The notes beneath the pieces are model-generated. The model had not been told where the DNA came from, ran no database searches, and saw only the letters and a list, made by a program, of their open reading frames with translations. From positions 526,052-590,051 of the forward strand of contig ML976701.1 in the NCBI GenBank assembly GCA_010015655.1: a stretch of 64,000 bases of DNA, in the 5' to 3' direction. This DNA comes from Bimuria novae-zelandiae CBS 107.79. Its lineage: Eukaryota; Ascomycota; Dothideomycetes; Pleosporales; Didymosphaeriaceae. The position numbers and the translations under genes were made by a program. Numbering within the stretch: the first letter of the stretch is position 1; each line of letters begins with the position of its first letter. Shown in pieces: positions 1-12,429 of this stretch.

Positions 1-1112
1 ATCCGGGGATTCGGGGTATGCTGTTGCACAGGATGTCAAGCTATCGGGCGATGTTTGCGATGCGCTCCCACCAAGTTGCCTGGAGGAATTGGCGGGGCCA
101 GGCGCGGTCAAATAGCTTGGCAGCCGCAACTACATACGTAACAGGGGTCTCTGAGGCCTGCATATCACTTTCAACAGCACCAAGAATCATCATAAGTAAG
201 ATCTTCTGTCGTTTCAACTGTTTCTATTGTGCACGTGAGCGTCTTGGCTTTCTCTCTCGCGACAGACTTCAAATCCACCCGGCTGTTGACTCCCCATATG
301 TTACCGCAGGCATCCGCGATTGAACGCACGGGCAAGTAAAAGCCATATTTTGTGGCTATAGCGTTTTGATTTTCTGATATTCGATCAACCATTCATGAGA
401 CTGCGCATACGTGCCAGCGCCAATATTAGACTCACAGCGCTGTAGATCTGGTTCTTTCTTAATCCAAAATACACGGAAACCCAGTATTTCAGCTTAATCT
501 TTGGGACACCGCAAAGGGATTCTCTCAGTTGAGACAAGAGGACCCGAATGTCTCGGAGATTGAACTCTGGTTCGCGTCACACGGTCTCTGGTGCACAACC
601 TCACCCTAAAGTTTCTCACACGACTGCTGCCGTTCACGGCTCTCCGTCCATTGCTCTGACAAAAAAAAAAATCTCGACTAGTTTAAGACTTCAATGAGTA
701 CCAAAGGAAGCATATCATATTCAATCGTCGACGTCTCCCAGTCACTGACTCTTTAGAGACCTGGACAAACACCAGTGCAAGAGTTCTTTGAAATTCGGCG
801 CTTCCTTTGACATGACTCAGTCTTCTTTTAATGACTCAAAAACGACTGCGTGGGTCAGCCACCTCCGATAATCACCATTGCGTACACACCTACCTTCTCC
901 ACACAGTGCTCAAAAAGTTGTGACTTGCGAGTCGACGGCGAGCGAATAGGTGACGCCTCGCAGAAGTCTTGCTCCCAATCACGCATCTATTCGAGCTATA
1001 CACTCACCTGGTACAGTCCTTCGATGTTCTCCAGCGCGAGAAGATATGACTCCCCCGCGCGTCGATGCGTCAACGCACACTGTCTTGCCCTATGACTCCC
1101 CAGATCCCAGAG
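1..1112. other. No gene recognised
   Basis: I see no convincing coding region here. The open frames are short, have no recognisable motifs and do not join through plausible introns. The right edge leads into the TATA-like site at 1113. Confidence 0.4.
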
Positions 1113-1120
1113 TATAAATA
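1113..1120 (+). promoter_or_regulatory. TATA-like box upstream of small ORF
   Basis: TATAAATA lies about 170 nt before the ATG at 1288 and is followed by a pyrimidine-rich stretch (ctcccctacggcctccctac), as is common in fungal core promoters. It supports transcription of the small Cys-rich ORF, but a single TATA match is weak evidence. Confidence 0.35.
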
Positions 1121-1287
1121 TCTCCCCTACGGCCTCCCTACCTTCTCTTCACACATCTCCTTCAGCAAACCGAGACGCCAGTGCTTCCGAGATAATATCC
1201 ATTGCAAGCCCACCCACCACGTCGCAGCCAGATTCCACACAGCACCCAAGCATCCACAAGCGATACACGACGAAGCGCCCAAACGCA

Positions 1288-1530
1288 ATGTGCCGATACG
1301 AACGACGAAAAAAGAGCGGATGTTTGGTGCAAACCTCAGATCACTCCTTCATAGGCGTACTCCAGTGCCGTGCCGCGATAGCAAACAAGAAGGAATGTGC
1401 CCAGAAGGTCAGCCCAGGAGCGGGGACGGTTATCTGCGCCGGGACGTGTGATAAATGCGATGCAGACGCCGCCAAATTGGCGGAGGATTGTGACAATGAA
1501 GATTACATCACAAGCGGCGTGGCCGTTTGA
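1288..1530 (+). CDS. Possible small Cys-rich protein, 80 aa
   Basis: This is a single-exon ORF starting at ATG 1288 with a purine at -3. The product starts MCRYERRKKSGC and carries seven further cysteines, including a C-AGT-CDKC motif near residue 51. Many Pezizomycotina genomes encode small cytosolic proteins that begin Met-Cys-x-Tyr and end in a C-x2-C motif, and this product fits that pattern. It has no signal peptide. The function is unknown. It could be a chance ORF, because the only support is a TATA-like box and the cysteine pattern. A second short protein with the same layout sits at 24861-25046. Confidence 0.35.
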   Translation: MCRYERRKKSGCLVQTSDHSFIGVLQCRAAIANKKECAQKVSPGAGTVICAGTCDKCDADAAKLAEDCDNEDYITSGVAV

Positions 1531-3070
1531 ATTTCTTCTGCAATGGGCACGGATATCGGATAGGTGAGGGCTAGTGTTTTATTTGTTTTTCCTTCTTTCC
1601 CTCTTCTTTCCCTCTTCATACTCTCTTTTCTTTCCTCTTTAGGTAGTGGTTTTGTTAGCAGGATAGTGGTTATGTAGTTTAATATCCTGGCGTTTCCCTC
1701 CCTTACTCTCTGCCACATTCCACATTTTTTTAAGTAACTTTATTCTTTAATATTGCCTCACAGGAGTGTACACGGAGCCCAAAAATGAAATGCGGAAAGG
1801 TTCCATGAATTACCGTCCTGGATCTATCCGCGGGACCAGAGACCCGGGCTCTCCTTCCAAACTCTACCTGCAGACTCCTACACGGGTCACTGTGGTAGAT
1901 TCCCAGTCCGCGGCAACGGCTCTTGCGCTTTGTTGGTAAACTGAAAACCTGAGACTTGGACTTAACGACCCTGAGCCTCTTCCGCGTCGTAGTCACAATG
2001 ACACAATTGGCAATTCATTCTTACCCATGAATGGAAACCGTTGATGATGACCCGCCGCACATTCATGTTGGAAGTACAAATACCACGTGCCGCGTCCCTG
2101 AACTTTCTCGCAAAAAACCACCTGCACACATAGCGCGCTTACTCCAATAGCCCAGTCAACCTCACCATTACCCAAGCACCCACAAACCGTACTCAACGAG
2201 GATCACAGATACGATGTGTACGAGAACAACAACCGAGTACATGAAATGTTGCCAGACAAAGCGCTATACCATCACCCAGCTCGAGCGCTGCCCACTATCC
2301 ATAAAGGAAATGGAGGAATGCCTATTTGATTTTTAGAAGATAATTTATGTAGATAGCCCCTTATCTCCATCCAAACCATGTGCACACACTACATCCTCGC
2401 CTACCTTAGCTGCGGCTACTAAACATGGTCCAACCGCCTCTGCGCCACGGTTCCAAACTGCTGGCTCACACTCGTGCGCAACGAATGAGACGGAAAATGC
2501 TGGGTCTGCAAGCTCGAGCAGTTGCCCATTCACTACTTTCGCTAACACCCCTCTATTCCAAAGCAATTCCATGTATACTTTTGAGTAGGCGAAGCTGTGT
2601 GGTGCTACAAGGGGGAGGCGGATTAGCTTCGACTAAGACTCTGTTCATAGTGGGGTGGAGGTAGGTAGGTAGGTAGGTATGATGAGATCAGGAACTTAGA
2701 AGGGACCACGTCAAACGCGGAAGCACAGCGGAAAATCGTGGAAACTGACCAGCTAGTAATGGACAATGGGTAGGGTTACCATGATACCTTACATACGTGA
2801 TGCGGTGTCTACTTTGCTACCCTACACGGAAGACTCGCATGTGCGTCCACCGAAAAAACCCGGCCTATGTATCCCATGCCGACCCCGCGTCAAGAGTTTG
2901 GAAAAGGGGATATCGCCAAAATTGCGCCGCGCCCGCAGCCGCCCGAAATGCATCCAATCAATCCGTCAATCCGTCAGTCGTCACATGCTTTTTCTTCTTT
3001 TCTCTCCCTGACCTCTGCCAATCAAGGATACCTTTTCGTCTTCGCCCCTCACAGGATATAGGAGGGTGGG
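1531..3070. other. Intergenic, no gene recognised
   Basis: This 1.5 kb stretch holds only short ORFs without motifs. A small GTAG microsatellite (ggtaggtaggtaggtaggta) lies near 2659-2679. The right end is the 3' flank of the F-box gene on the minus strand. Confidence 0.4.
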
Positions 3071-5939
3071 CTACGGCCGCAAAACCCCATGCCTCCTCCT
3101 AAACGCCTCAACGCGCTCTTCATAGAATAGGATCTCCCGTACGCGCAACTTGGGCACCTTCTTCTCGTCACCAAGGAAGCTTTCGTCGTCGCTCAGCTCT
3201 TCGGGTACATCGTCCTCGCTTTCGGCCTCGCTCTCTTCCTCTTCGCCTATGCCGTCCATCTCATCCTCGTCCTCGTCCTCGGTAGCTTCGCTCTCGTCGT
3301 CCGAGAGCATCGGGTCGTGCACTGTGTACCCGGGGTGAGCACCGTCGCCGACGTTGATGCCGTCGTGCCTCAGGTCGTAGTTGCTGGGGCGGTTCTCCAG
3401 GATCTCGAAGCACTTGGACGACAGACCCATGTAGCAGAGCTCGATGTCCGGGCGGAGGTGCACGATGTCGAGGATCTGGTAGGCGAGTTCGCGCGGGTCG
3501 ATGTTGTTGCCATGGGGGTGGTCGGCGATGTAGGGGATGTAGAGGGAGCGAATGTGAGGGATTTGGGGGAGGCGTTGGAGGAAATGGTGCTGTTCGAATG
3601 TCAATGCTGATCCATACTGGGAGAATGAGTCAGAAACTTACCCAATCTTTGTAGTCAATGGACACGGCCAGCTCTCGCAGGCTGCTCATCCTCCCGCTCA
3701 GAATAAAGGTGAGGATGTCGCGGTTGAGCATCCATCGCCGCCATCGTGAGCTGCCTGTCGCGTGTCCATCTGGGCCCTTTTCGCTGCTGTCGATCATCAA
3801 CTTCTTCAAGCTGGCTCGATGGCGCCGCAACGGGCCGCGGAAGATGGCATCCACCGTCACTGAAGACTGGTAGGACCGTCCTTCCTGAAGAAACAAGACT
3901 TCTAAGCTGTTGGGAGTCAGTGTCTCTTTCAAGAATGATATTAGTGAAGGAGAGACGGTGTTAGTGTGTATCTTCTTGAGGTTGAGGCTGTACTCAGTCC
4001 GGAGCGTGTACGAGGCTTTGTAAGCCTTTGATGACGACGGCGAGCCGCTTGGATAAGGATTGCGAGGAGTGTATGTTCTCCGAAGAGACTTCCACAACTG
4101 TTCATGGTTGCTGCAGTTGAGCAGCGTCAGCGTCGTCAGCATCCCCCAATCGAATGCTCTCAAGAGTACGGGAACGGATAATGGCACCCGCTCTAATTCA
4201 AGCACTTCTAGTTTGAGTTTTCCTGCGAGCTTTTCCTGTTCGGGAACGGCATTGGCGCGGCCAGCACCACCGTCTTTCGTCCTGGATGCTGGGGAGGCTT
4301 CTCTAGGCGGGCTATTCAGCTTTGATCCGTTGGGGTCAAACAGAGTCGACGGTGGTTCAATGTCGAATGCCTGCAGCTCATCGATAAGACCGGGTATTCC
4401 TGAAACGGCCGATTCATCAAAAGGGTGACCAAAATGATCCGTAGTATTATCAGGCTCTCGGTCCGCCGAAGGAACCACGGGCACAGATATTGTCCCTGCG
4501 AGCGCGGACTTGGCTGGTACTCCAAGTGGTGCACCATTGATGGCAGTGCTTTTGACTTGTTGAGCAGGTTGCTCTTCCGAGTGTCGCAGGTTGTGGAGTC
4601 TGCCCACGAGGATGCCTAGCACACCACCCAGCCTCTTTTCTCCTATTGCGCTCGCGCCAGTCCAGGAAGCGTCATAGTCGACCTGTTGGATTCCCTCTCC
4701 TTCCCAGGCAGTGACCCAATCCCGTTGCTGCGCTTGGGGGGCAATGCCAACCCGGAGCTCTCGCAGTTTTTTCTGGGACCGCGCGATGAGAATGCTCATC
4801 TCGTCCAAGTACGGCAGCTCATCGATGTCTAATACACTCAGGCTTTTCAGCGGAGGTATTACGGAAAACGTGGGGTGCTCGACCCGATCTATGGCAGAAG
4901 TGACGGGCGACTGGAAATGCTGAGGGACCGCGATGGACGGCTGGACAGCGACCAGGCCACTGGGATGCCCCGTGTTTGGCGGCGGAGGGACATTGACGTT
5001 GTTGAGGATCATGGGCGGTGCGGGCGGAGGCACCGGGGCGTCTATGCTGTTGTCGTGCCATCGTATCCACAGACGGTCCAGACGACAGTCTTCGCCGTCG
5101 GTACGATCAGCCAGGCTAGAGAGCGCCAGCCACACGTCTCGGAGCACGCCCGTCGGCATGTCCCAGACAAACGTCTCGAGATTGACCATGCGCGCAATTG
5201 CAAGGGCCACGAGGGTCCCGAGCATCTTGCCACCCTCCTTGGTGATCATGTACTCTTGGACCCAGGCGGCCGGCCCGTTGCCCAGTGAGAACTTCTTGGT
5301 GAACTGGGCATAGTAGTTGCCGAAACGACGTCGTGTGATGGGATACGGAGTCGCCGCAGCCTTGTTCGAAGCACCTGGCACCTGGTGGTTGTGGCGTGCT
5401 CGGTTCTGGTGCGGGAAGCAGTCATCGCCCATGACCAGCGTGGCCAGGCCGTACGTAAGGGCATCGACGCCAGAGCGCGGCTCCGTGTGGGTGCTTTCGT
5501 CGGGCCATACGATGTCGAAGCGCGAGTATATGCACGGAACCGTCAGGCGGTGGAGGGCCGAGTGGCACAGCGAGAGCGAGGTGAGGTCGTTGGTGTGCGG
5601 CAGCTGTTTTTTTTTTGTCCTTGGTCAGTCTTCTGGAGGGAGCCGCAAGACGTGCTCACTCACTTGATGGATGATCTCTTTCAGTATGTCCACGGGCAGG
5701 TCCAGCAGCCGCAGCGGGCCCTTGGGCTTGTCCTTGTCCTTGTCCTTGGCCTTGGGCGTCCCGCTGCTGGCATCCTCGGGCGGGCTGCCAGCGCGGCTCT
5801 GGTGCCCGCTTTGAGACTGCGGCCGCGTTGGGGCAGCTGCGAGGTCATCGTCGGGCGAGGCCGGCGTTGGTCGCGGCGAGTCGTTATCGTCGGAAAGCGA
5901 GGGCGAGCGCATCCTGGGGGAAACGGGTGCGGAGTCCAT
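3071..5939 (-). CDS. F-box/LRR-type protein, 918 aa, three exons
   Basis: Exons run 5939-5664, 5603-3642 and 3589-3071, both introns in phase 0. ATG 5939 opens a Ser/Pro/Asp-rich disordered head (about 70 residues) and a Lys-Asp linker. An F-box core (LRLLDLPVDILKEIIHQ) follows, with LPHTNDLTSLSLCHSALHRL across the first splice. F-box proteins of this kind recruit substrates to SCF ubiquitin ligases through Skp1. The central 600 residues read as irregular leucine-rich repeats with Pro-rich insertions. The tail has a strongly acidic run (Asp/Glu/Ser, encoded at about 3150-3300) and ends VEAFRRRHGVLRP. The second intron is GTAAGT (3641) to CAG (3590); it joins ...DYKDW to HHFLQRLPQ. An apparent acceptor nearer the donor would put a stop in frame. 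The substrate is unknown. Confidence 0.8.
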
Positions 5940-6649
5940 TGCGTTGGAGTCAGTCAAAGTCGCGCTCCACGAGAGTCGCGCTGCTACGGGCCCTCATGGA
6001 GAAGCAGTGAGTGGTGGCAGTCCAAGTGTTTTGTGGAGAGACGTGAGAGGTCGCTCGACACAGCCAACCAGCAGCGCGGACCCGCCTCTTACTTGGAGCC
6101 AGGGTCCCCGGCCCGCGATCGACGAAGGAGTTCGCACCTCCACTCCGCCTCTAGCCCATGTCACACCAGTGCGTGCTTATCTGGATCAAACTCGTCTACA
6201 GATCTGTAAAACCCCAGTCCGGTCCTCTGGAAGTGTTTGAGCCAGGTGCGACGTTGCCGTTCGTAACGTCACTTGTACGCTTCAAGTACTCACGTTGCTC
6301 GCATTGAGCATATATCAAATAGTGCCATCGACTACGGCATCCAATGTAGTATCGACCAGCCTTTACAAATCGAACCCTTGGCCGTAGAGTGACCGACAGC
6401 AATGCAAAGGCAATGCAAAGGTCTTCAAGCCGCCTTACGCTGAACGAACTATCCAAACATGGGTCGAACATTCTCACTACGTCTTTCTCATCCAAATACT
6501 CTACTCACACTGCACCAAAGCACCACTCTAACAAGTGCACTTGACGTTCACATGTGATGTGGGAACAGCAAAGTCACAGCTCGTCCACTAAAAACACCCA
6601 GAGAGCATGATCCTCCATGGGTGAGCCGCGGGCGACGTACCGCACACAT

Positions 6650-7527
6650 CACCTAGTCACGGACACCCAGGAAAATGGTGAAAAGGTGGTTGTGCGGTAT
6701 ACCAACATCTCGAACGGTACCCACTGCGTAACTTTCAGCAGACCTCCTCATCGCCGCCGACGGCGCGCATTCCACCATCCGCAACATCGTTTGTCCCGGC
6801 GTCACGCCTACCTACGCTAGCTACGTCTCCTGGCGAGGCCGAGTCCCCGCTAACTCCGTCTCCGCCTCCACGCGTGAGGCGCCGGAAAAGCGGTGTCTAA
6901 TCCACCGTGTCGAAGGCGGTTATCAAATCTCGTAAGCCCGCCTCCTCCACCCTATCTACCCTTAAATCCCAAGCCTCCATAATAAATCTTACCTCACATA
7001 AAGCTGCTTCTGACGAATTGCTCGTACAGATACTAAGTCCCCACCGAAATGCCTCAGAACACCCCCACCCCAGATATCTGCGACTTCGTCTTCATATAGT
7101 CCTCCACCTCTCCCTCCTTCGCCGCCACAATGACGGACGTCTCCGGCCTCACCCACCGCACCACCATCCCTCGCGGAAAACTCCCCCCCCTTCCACATGG
7201 ACGCGCCTCGTTTCACGCAAGACGGCTGTCAGGAACCCCACCTCCACCGAGCTCCTGCACTCCATCTCCGACCCCTTAGTCTCAGCCATCCACTCCTTCG
7301 CCGCCTCTAAAGCAGTTTTCCTCGACGGAAAAGTCGTGCTGCTAGGCGATGCGTTGGCCCTATGTCGTCCACACGGCGGCGGGAGCACGAGTCAAGCGGC
7401 GTTTCAAATCCTGCAGTTAGTGCGGTGCTTAGAAGGGGAGATGAGCCTGGACGAGTGGGAGAGAGTAGTCGTTGAGGAGGCGCGGACGGCGGCGGAGTTT
7501 AGTGTGACGATGGCCAAGTATTTTTAA
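6650..7527 (+). pseudogene. Broken FAD-dependent monooxygenase (DhpH/salicylate hydroxylase-like)
   Basis: Three frames together read as the middle and C-terminal parts of a class A flavoprotein monooxygenase. At 6650-6735 a strand reads VVVRYTNISNGTH. After a one-base shift, 6738-6930 reads ADLLIAADGAHSTIRNIV, the family's DG motif. A segment at about 7050-7190 contains MTDVSGLTHRTTIPRGKL but has a TAG just before it. After another shift at a run of C (about 7187), the last frame gives VFLDGKVVLLGDALALCRPH, the GD motif that binds FAD, and stops at 7527. The N-terminal GxGxxG half is not visible upstream, so the gene is 5'-truncated as well as frameshifted. Part of the gap at 6931-7045 may be a decayed intron (GTAAGC donor, CAG acceptor). 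Confidence 0.75.
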
Positions 7528-7924
7528 GGGCCGGGGGAGATGGGATTCATATAGATAGGACCGATGGTATGGCCGTTGTTATTGGGGTTAGTAGAAATAT
7601 ACCAAGAGGATTGCGCCATCATGTTTTCTAGGGCGCACCGCATCTCAGGGCTATGGCCACGAAATGTCGGCATGTCATTTGATGCTCCGCTCTGAATTAT
7701 TACACATGTTCCAACATGTACCGAGAAACAAGTGGCACTCGAGCAGCCCAATGGATTCCACCATCTTGACTGTTCGCCACCATTTCGTGAAGACTCCATT
7801 AGATCTAAAGGGTATATCCATCATATGTCACAAACGCCGTGCCCATGTCCGTCCTATGCGCCAAATAGCGCCAATATCATCCACCCTCACGATTGCCCAA
7901 CACCCCTCATACCAAACCACTGCG
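7528..7924. other. Intergenic between convergent pseudogene and SMC6
   Basis: This is the short 3'-3' intergenic region between the plus-strand monooxygenase relic and the minus-strand SMC6 stop. I see no gene. Confidence 0.4.
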
Positions 7925-10900
7925 CTAACCTGCAAAATTGAGTGCCGTCTGGCCCCGATCCGGATCCGACATCTTGATCACTTTCACATCCTGCATCTTG
8001 CTGACGCTCTTGTTGTTCATGGCCTGCGGCGTGATCAAGATGTACTGTCGCCCCGTCGACCTCCTCGCAGCCGCGATGATCATGTCCATGCTCTTGTCGC
8101 GGTTGACGTTGTCCATGAAGACGTCGAACTCGTCCAAACATCGAATCGGCGACCCCATCGCATCCCAAAGCGCGATCAACAGACACGTCGTCGAGAAGGA
8201 TTTTTCGCCACCGGACAGCGTCTTGGTCTGCCTAGTCGTACCGTCCTCGACGGTTTTGTCCGGTTGAATGCCCATGTCGAGAGCCCTCTTCCCGTGGTCA
8301 AAGAAGAGCTTTCCGAGAAAACGACGCTCGGAAAGGAGATAAATAAAGGTCACCCGTGCTCGCACAGAAATTTCGTCTCGAAAGTGAGCCCAGCGATTGA
8401 TGCGATTCGAAAGGGCATGCGCAAGGCCGTTCCTCAGAGCGTTGACATCTTTCACAAACTTGTTTGCATCTTTCCAGTTTTTCTTGGCCGTGTTTGCCAT
8501 CTCAGCGAGCTGCTGCTGTGAGCCCCCCAGTTGTTTCTCTAGATCCGCACGCATCTTCACCTTGGCGTCGATCTGTCGCATCAGCGAGTCGAACGTGGCA
8601 CCACGAGGGACCTCTACACGCTCGCATATCGCGCGTGCCTCTCTGATATGAGAATCCAGTTCTAGCTGCAGCTCATCGCGACTCTTCTCCCAGTCAATCC
8701 TCGCCGCTTTAGCCGCTTCCACTTGTTCGGTTGCATGGTTCTCGTTGCGCAGAGCTTGATCTCGCTGCTGCGTAAGTCGCTGCACTTTCGTTTGGCAACG
8801 GTCAAGCTTTCGTTCGAGGTCCACGACAGCCTGTCGAGCAGCCTGGGAGATTCGCTCACAGTTATACTGCTCTTTTTTGGCTTCTTCCAAGGCAGTGCTC
8901 AAGTCATTGAGTTGTTCATTGTCCAGGTTCAACTTATCGTCGTACTCTTTCAAGCTTGTTTCAAGCTGTTCAAGCTCTGCTGTATTCGGGACGGTCGCAG
9001 CTACTTCGCCTTCCAGCCTGGTCATGTCACCTTGTGCACGATCCATTCTTTGCTGAAGCCTCTTCTTCTCTAGATTGTGGGTGTTAATCTTGGCTTTGCA
9101 GCGGTTCATACTGTCCTCTGCAGCTTTCGCCTTGCGTGCCAATTGATTCAGTTCATCCTGGATGCCACCTAATCTTTCTTCCTTGTCCTTAATCTGATGT
9201 GCTTGGTCCGCGCGCATACGCGACATTCCTTGGTACTCTGCAACGGGGTTGAAACTGACAGCGCCTGTGGGGATTGGCGTGAAAGAGTGTCCGCGTCTGT
9301 GGTCTTGATCAGACCAGCATAAGATGTACTTTACAGTAGTACTGTGATTCTGAGCGAACTCAGAGGCTTTTTGGCGATCTTGTATGAGCACAGCTTGATC
9401 AATATGGCCATTTGCCAGTAGATAATTACGGACTGCATCGTTTTCAATCTGTATAACGATGAGTAAACACTTCGTTGATCCCCAGGTGCAGGCGTGGGAC
9501 AGACCTTTAGAGCCCGATCAATAGTCAGCAACGTGCGGTCTGGCTCCTTGCTGGATGTGTCAATGTGCGTGGTATTTGAGACAATAGTGATGCTCGCATC
9601 GCTGGTACAGTCAGTCTTTTTCGGGCGTAATAGGGCCAGTCCACTCACTATTTCCATCTTTGCATCAACTCCGCCAAGGTCATCTGATCCTGTTTGTTCG
9701 TAACGATGAACGCATTTAGGCTTCTACCGAGCGACTTCTCCAGTATTGATGACCACCGAGGGTGTTTCAATTCCACGAATTTGCCCACAGGTCCAACTGG
9801 TGGCGTCTTGAAACTACGTTCTTCTTTGATTGCACGTAGAAGTTTTTCCAAACAGTCTGGCTTGGGAAAAGCATCAGTCCACTTGTGTTGGCCCCGCTTA
9901 AGGCGATCGATTTCATCTATGGCTGCCTTCTCTTCTTTCTTCTTGTCTGCCAGAGAGGTCCTCGCTCGCCTGTGCTCGTCTTGTGCTTTCTGATAATCTT
10001 GAGTCAAACTGTCAAGGGGTTTATCGTGACCCTCCCACGCCGCTTGCCGCTCCGCATATTCTTTTCTCATAGCCTCGAACTCGCGGACTTTCTGCTCGTG
10101 TCGTCCTCCAGCCTGCGCTTCTTTCAAGCTGTCAATCTGGGATTGTGTACTCTCTTTGCGTTTCTGATCGTTCTGTATGGCCCTCTGAAGGGTTCGTTCT
10201 TCGGCTCTATGTTCAAGATATTTCTTTTTCGCGGCGTCATATGTAGCTTCCGCCGCTCCCTTGGCATCTCGTGCAGGTTCCAGTTGGGCTTCGCAGTCTG
10301 CTACTGCTGTCTGGGCATCTTCCAAGGCCTTTTCGTAACGCGCTAACTCCTCCGACGCAGACCCGGCCTCGGTTTCCAGTCTTAAAATCTCTTGGGAGAG
10401 CTCTTCGATTTTGTCGTCCATTGCCGCCGCCTCTGCTTCATCAGCCGCAACATATGCCCAAGTTGCTTGATTTCTGATCGCTTGTTCTTCTGCACGGAAC
10501 TTCTCTAGACGACGGGCATTTTGAGACTTCTTGTAAAGATCTTCGAATTTTTTACGAAGATCTTCGACGTCCTTCTCCAATGTCTGCGCCTTCGTGTTCT
10601 GCTCTTCAAGCTCTTGCTGAATCTGTGCATAATCGCGATCCAAAGTCTCGAGTTGAGTGCCCTTCAAAAAGAATTTGTATTTGTCTTTGGCATTGGAGTC
10701 ATTCAGGAATTGCCGAGCCATATCCTGGGTCAGAACGTTCAGAGGGTTCTCCATTTGCAGACCGAAGTAATCGATGATGTCTTCTAATTCAAACTTTCTA
10801 GTGGAGACGACCCTGCCGTTACGGTCCTTGATTTTGAAACCGGACGTGTGCTCCGTAATATGCCGCTCGACGATAATGGAATCGCCGTATTGTTCGGGTT

Positions 10901-11484
10901 TGTACGCTCCTGGACCTTGGTTTTTGATTTTGACCGAAAGTGTGGACCAAGTTTTTCCCGACTTGATGAAGCTTCTCAGGTTCTGGCCACGATTGGTAGC
11001 GTTGGCTTTGCCACCAAGACACAGGGTAAGAGCCGTGAGAACTGCGCTCTTCCCGCTTCCATTATGGCCGATGATGAAATTTATCAAGGGACCCAATTTG
11101 ACCGTCAGACGTTCGTGACACATGAAGTTTGTGCATCCAATTTCTTCGATAATGCCGTGTTCTCGAGGTGAGTTCTCGTGCTGCTTTTGAGCGTGTTCCT
11201 GCACGATCTGAGCCAGACGGATTTCAAGGGCATCCGCGTCGTCCGCTGCTGCTGAAGCCTCTTCGGAAGACATCGACGCGAGGTCTTGTTCAGCGTCAGA
11301 TGTTTCGCTAGGCTCTGCGGGGGGTTCGTAGGACGACCGAGGTCGCTTTCTCTGTGCGTGAAGTTAGTTCTACCCAGTACGAGCAACGATGAGAAGTACT
11401 TACAGGAGGTGCGAGGCTGTCCACCGACAACTGGTGGCGATGGGATAGTCCCCGGGGACGCTTCGCTGGCAGCACTTGCGCCAT
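7925..11484 (-). CDS. smc6: SMC6, structural maintenance of chromosomes protein 6, 1134 aa
   Basis: Exons run 11484-11404, 11351-9649, 9601-9505 and 9448-7925; all junctions keep the frame. SMC6 pairs with SMC5 in the nuclear Smc5/6 ATPase complex that works in recombination repair and replication-fork stability. The head has CTNFMCHERLTV followed by Walker A GHNGSGKS (about residues 122-129). Long coiled coils rich in Glu, Lys and Gln flank the hinge region (about 500-650). The second half of the head carries the signature LSGGEKS (about 1038-1044) and Walker B CLDEFDVF (about 1064). The ATG at 11484 gives MAQVLPAKRPRG, a basic head typical of fungal SMC6. The length matches the family (about 1100-1150). 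I see no defects. Confidence 0.95.
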
Positions 11485-12429
11485 ATTTGCGAGCGCAAGG
11501 CGGGCAGCGCGTGGATCGTGGAGCGGTGGGCGGAGCGGAGTGGTCGCGGGGGAGAGTGTTGGGTTGGAGGTGCGTGTGGTACGCGGTCATTTAGCGCGCC
11601 CAAAACACGCTACCACGCCCAGATGGAAACTTCGAAGCTATGTGTTTTCACTTGGCTGATAGTGTAGCAGGCATAGAGGCTCCGAAGCTGCGCAGCCTGG
11701 TAAACCTGAGGAGCCATTACCAGGAACGCATATCCGTGGTACTGAGTGACACCATTGCTCTTGGCATCTTGCAGTGGTCACGTGATCACGTGTCGGCCCG
11801 GGTCGCGCTCTTACATGTCTCATTAACTATCCAAGAGAACACAGACAGGTCATGCATTGGGATCAAATGGATGTATTGTTTGCTATAGAACCAGTCACGG
11901 AACGTAGCGTCTACTCCTTACGTCCTTCAATTTCCTAGAACAAATTTCACAGCTAGCAGCAAATGTCGCGCTACTCTCTCACATAGCACGCCTCGCCTAT
12001 CCGCAGACAGGTAGCACGCCACATGCCCCGCGCTGTAACCATCCTCACAGCAGCCAGCGGCCCGCTCAAATTCCAGCAGGGCAAGAGAATGAAGCGCACG
12101 GCAACCCACAGCTATCCAGACGACGTTACCGTTCCGACCTTTCGGTGTACTGAGCGAGCGCGGCCGGCGACTGGGCGATGCCTGTTTAATCTATCGCAAG
12201 ACTATACTGAGCAGCAGGAATGAGTCTGTTCTCTGAGCTCCACCTGAGGTCGCGAAGGTTGTGTGTGTGCTAGAAAAGAAGAGTTGTAGGGAAGGGAAGA
12301 GGGGTTCTTTGAGTAGGCAGACACGCCAAGATTCTGGGCCAAAGAACACCAAACTGTTACCTCCACTCGAGATTGTATTATCCTAGATTAGCTGCTGCTG
12401 CAACGTGGGGTATCTCAACTCGTGCTACC
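11485..12429. other. Intergenic; SMC6 promoter side, no gene recognised
   Basis: The region contains the SMC6 5' flank (right after 11484) and the 3' flank of the WD40 gene. It also contains a palindromic GTCACGTGATCACGTG near 11777-11792, two CACGTG-type E-box cores that bHLH factors recognise in fungi. No ORF with motifs is present. Confidence 0.35.
11777..11793. promoter_or_regulatory. Paired CACGTG/TCACGTGA E-box-like palindrome
   Basis: The sequence gtcacgtgatcacgtgtc holds two overlapping palindromes centred on CACGTG, about 300 nt upstream of the SMC6 start. CACGTG is the core site of fungal bHLH regulators (Cbf1/Pho4 type). Functional use here is an inference. Confidence 0.3.

Noticed and set aside
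5385..6209. 274-codon plus-strand ORF
   Set aside because: It is antisense to the F-box gene's first exons, Arg/Gly/Val-rich without motifs, and disagrees with the well-supported minus-strand introns.
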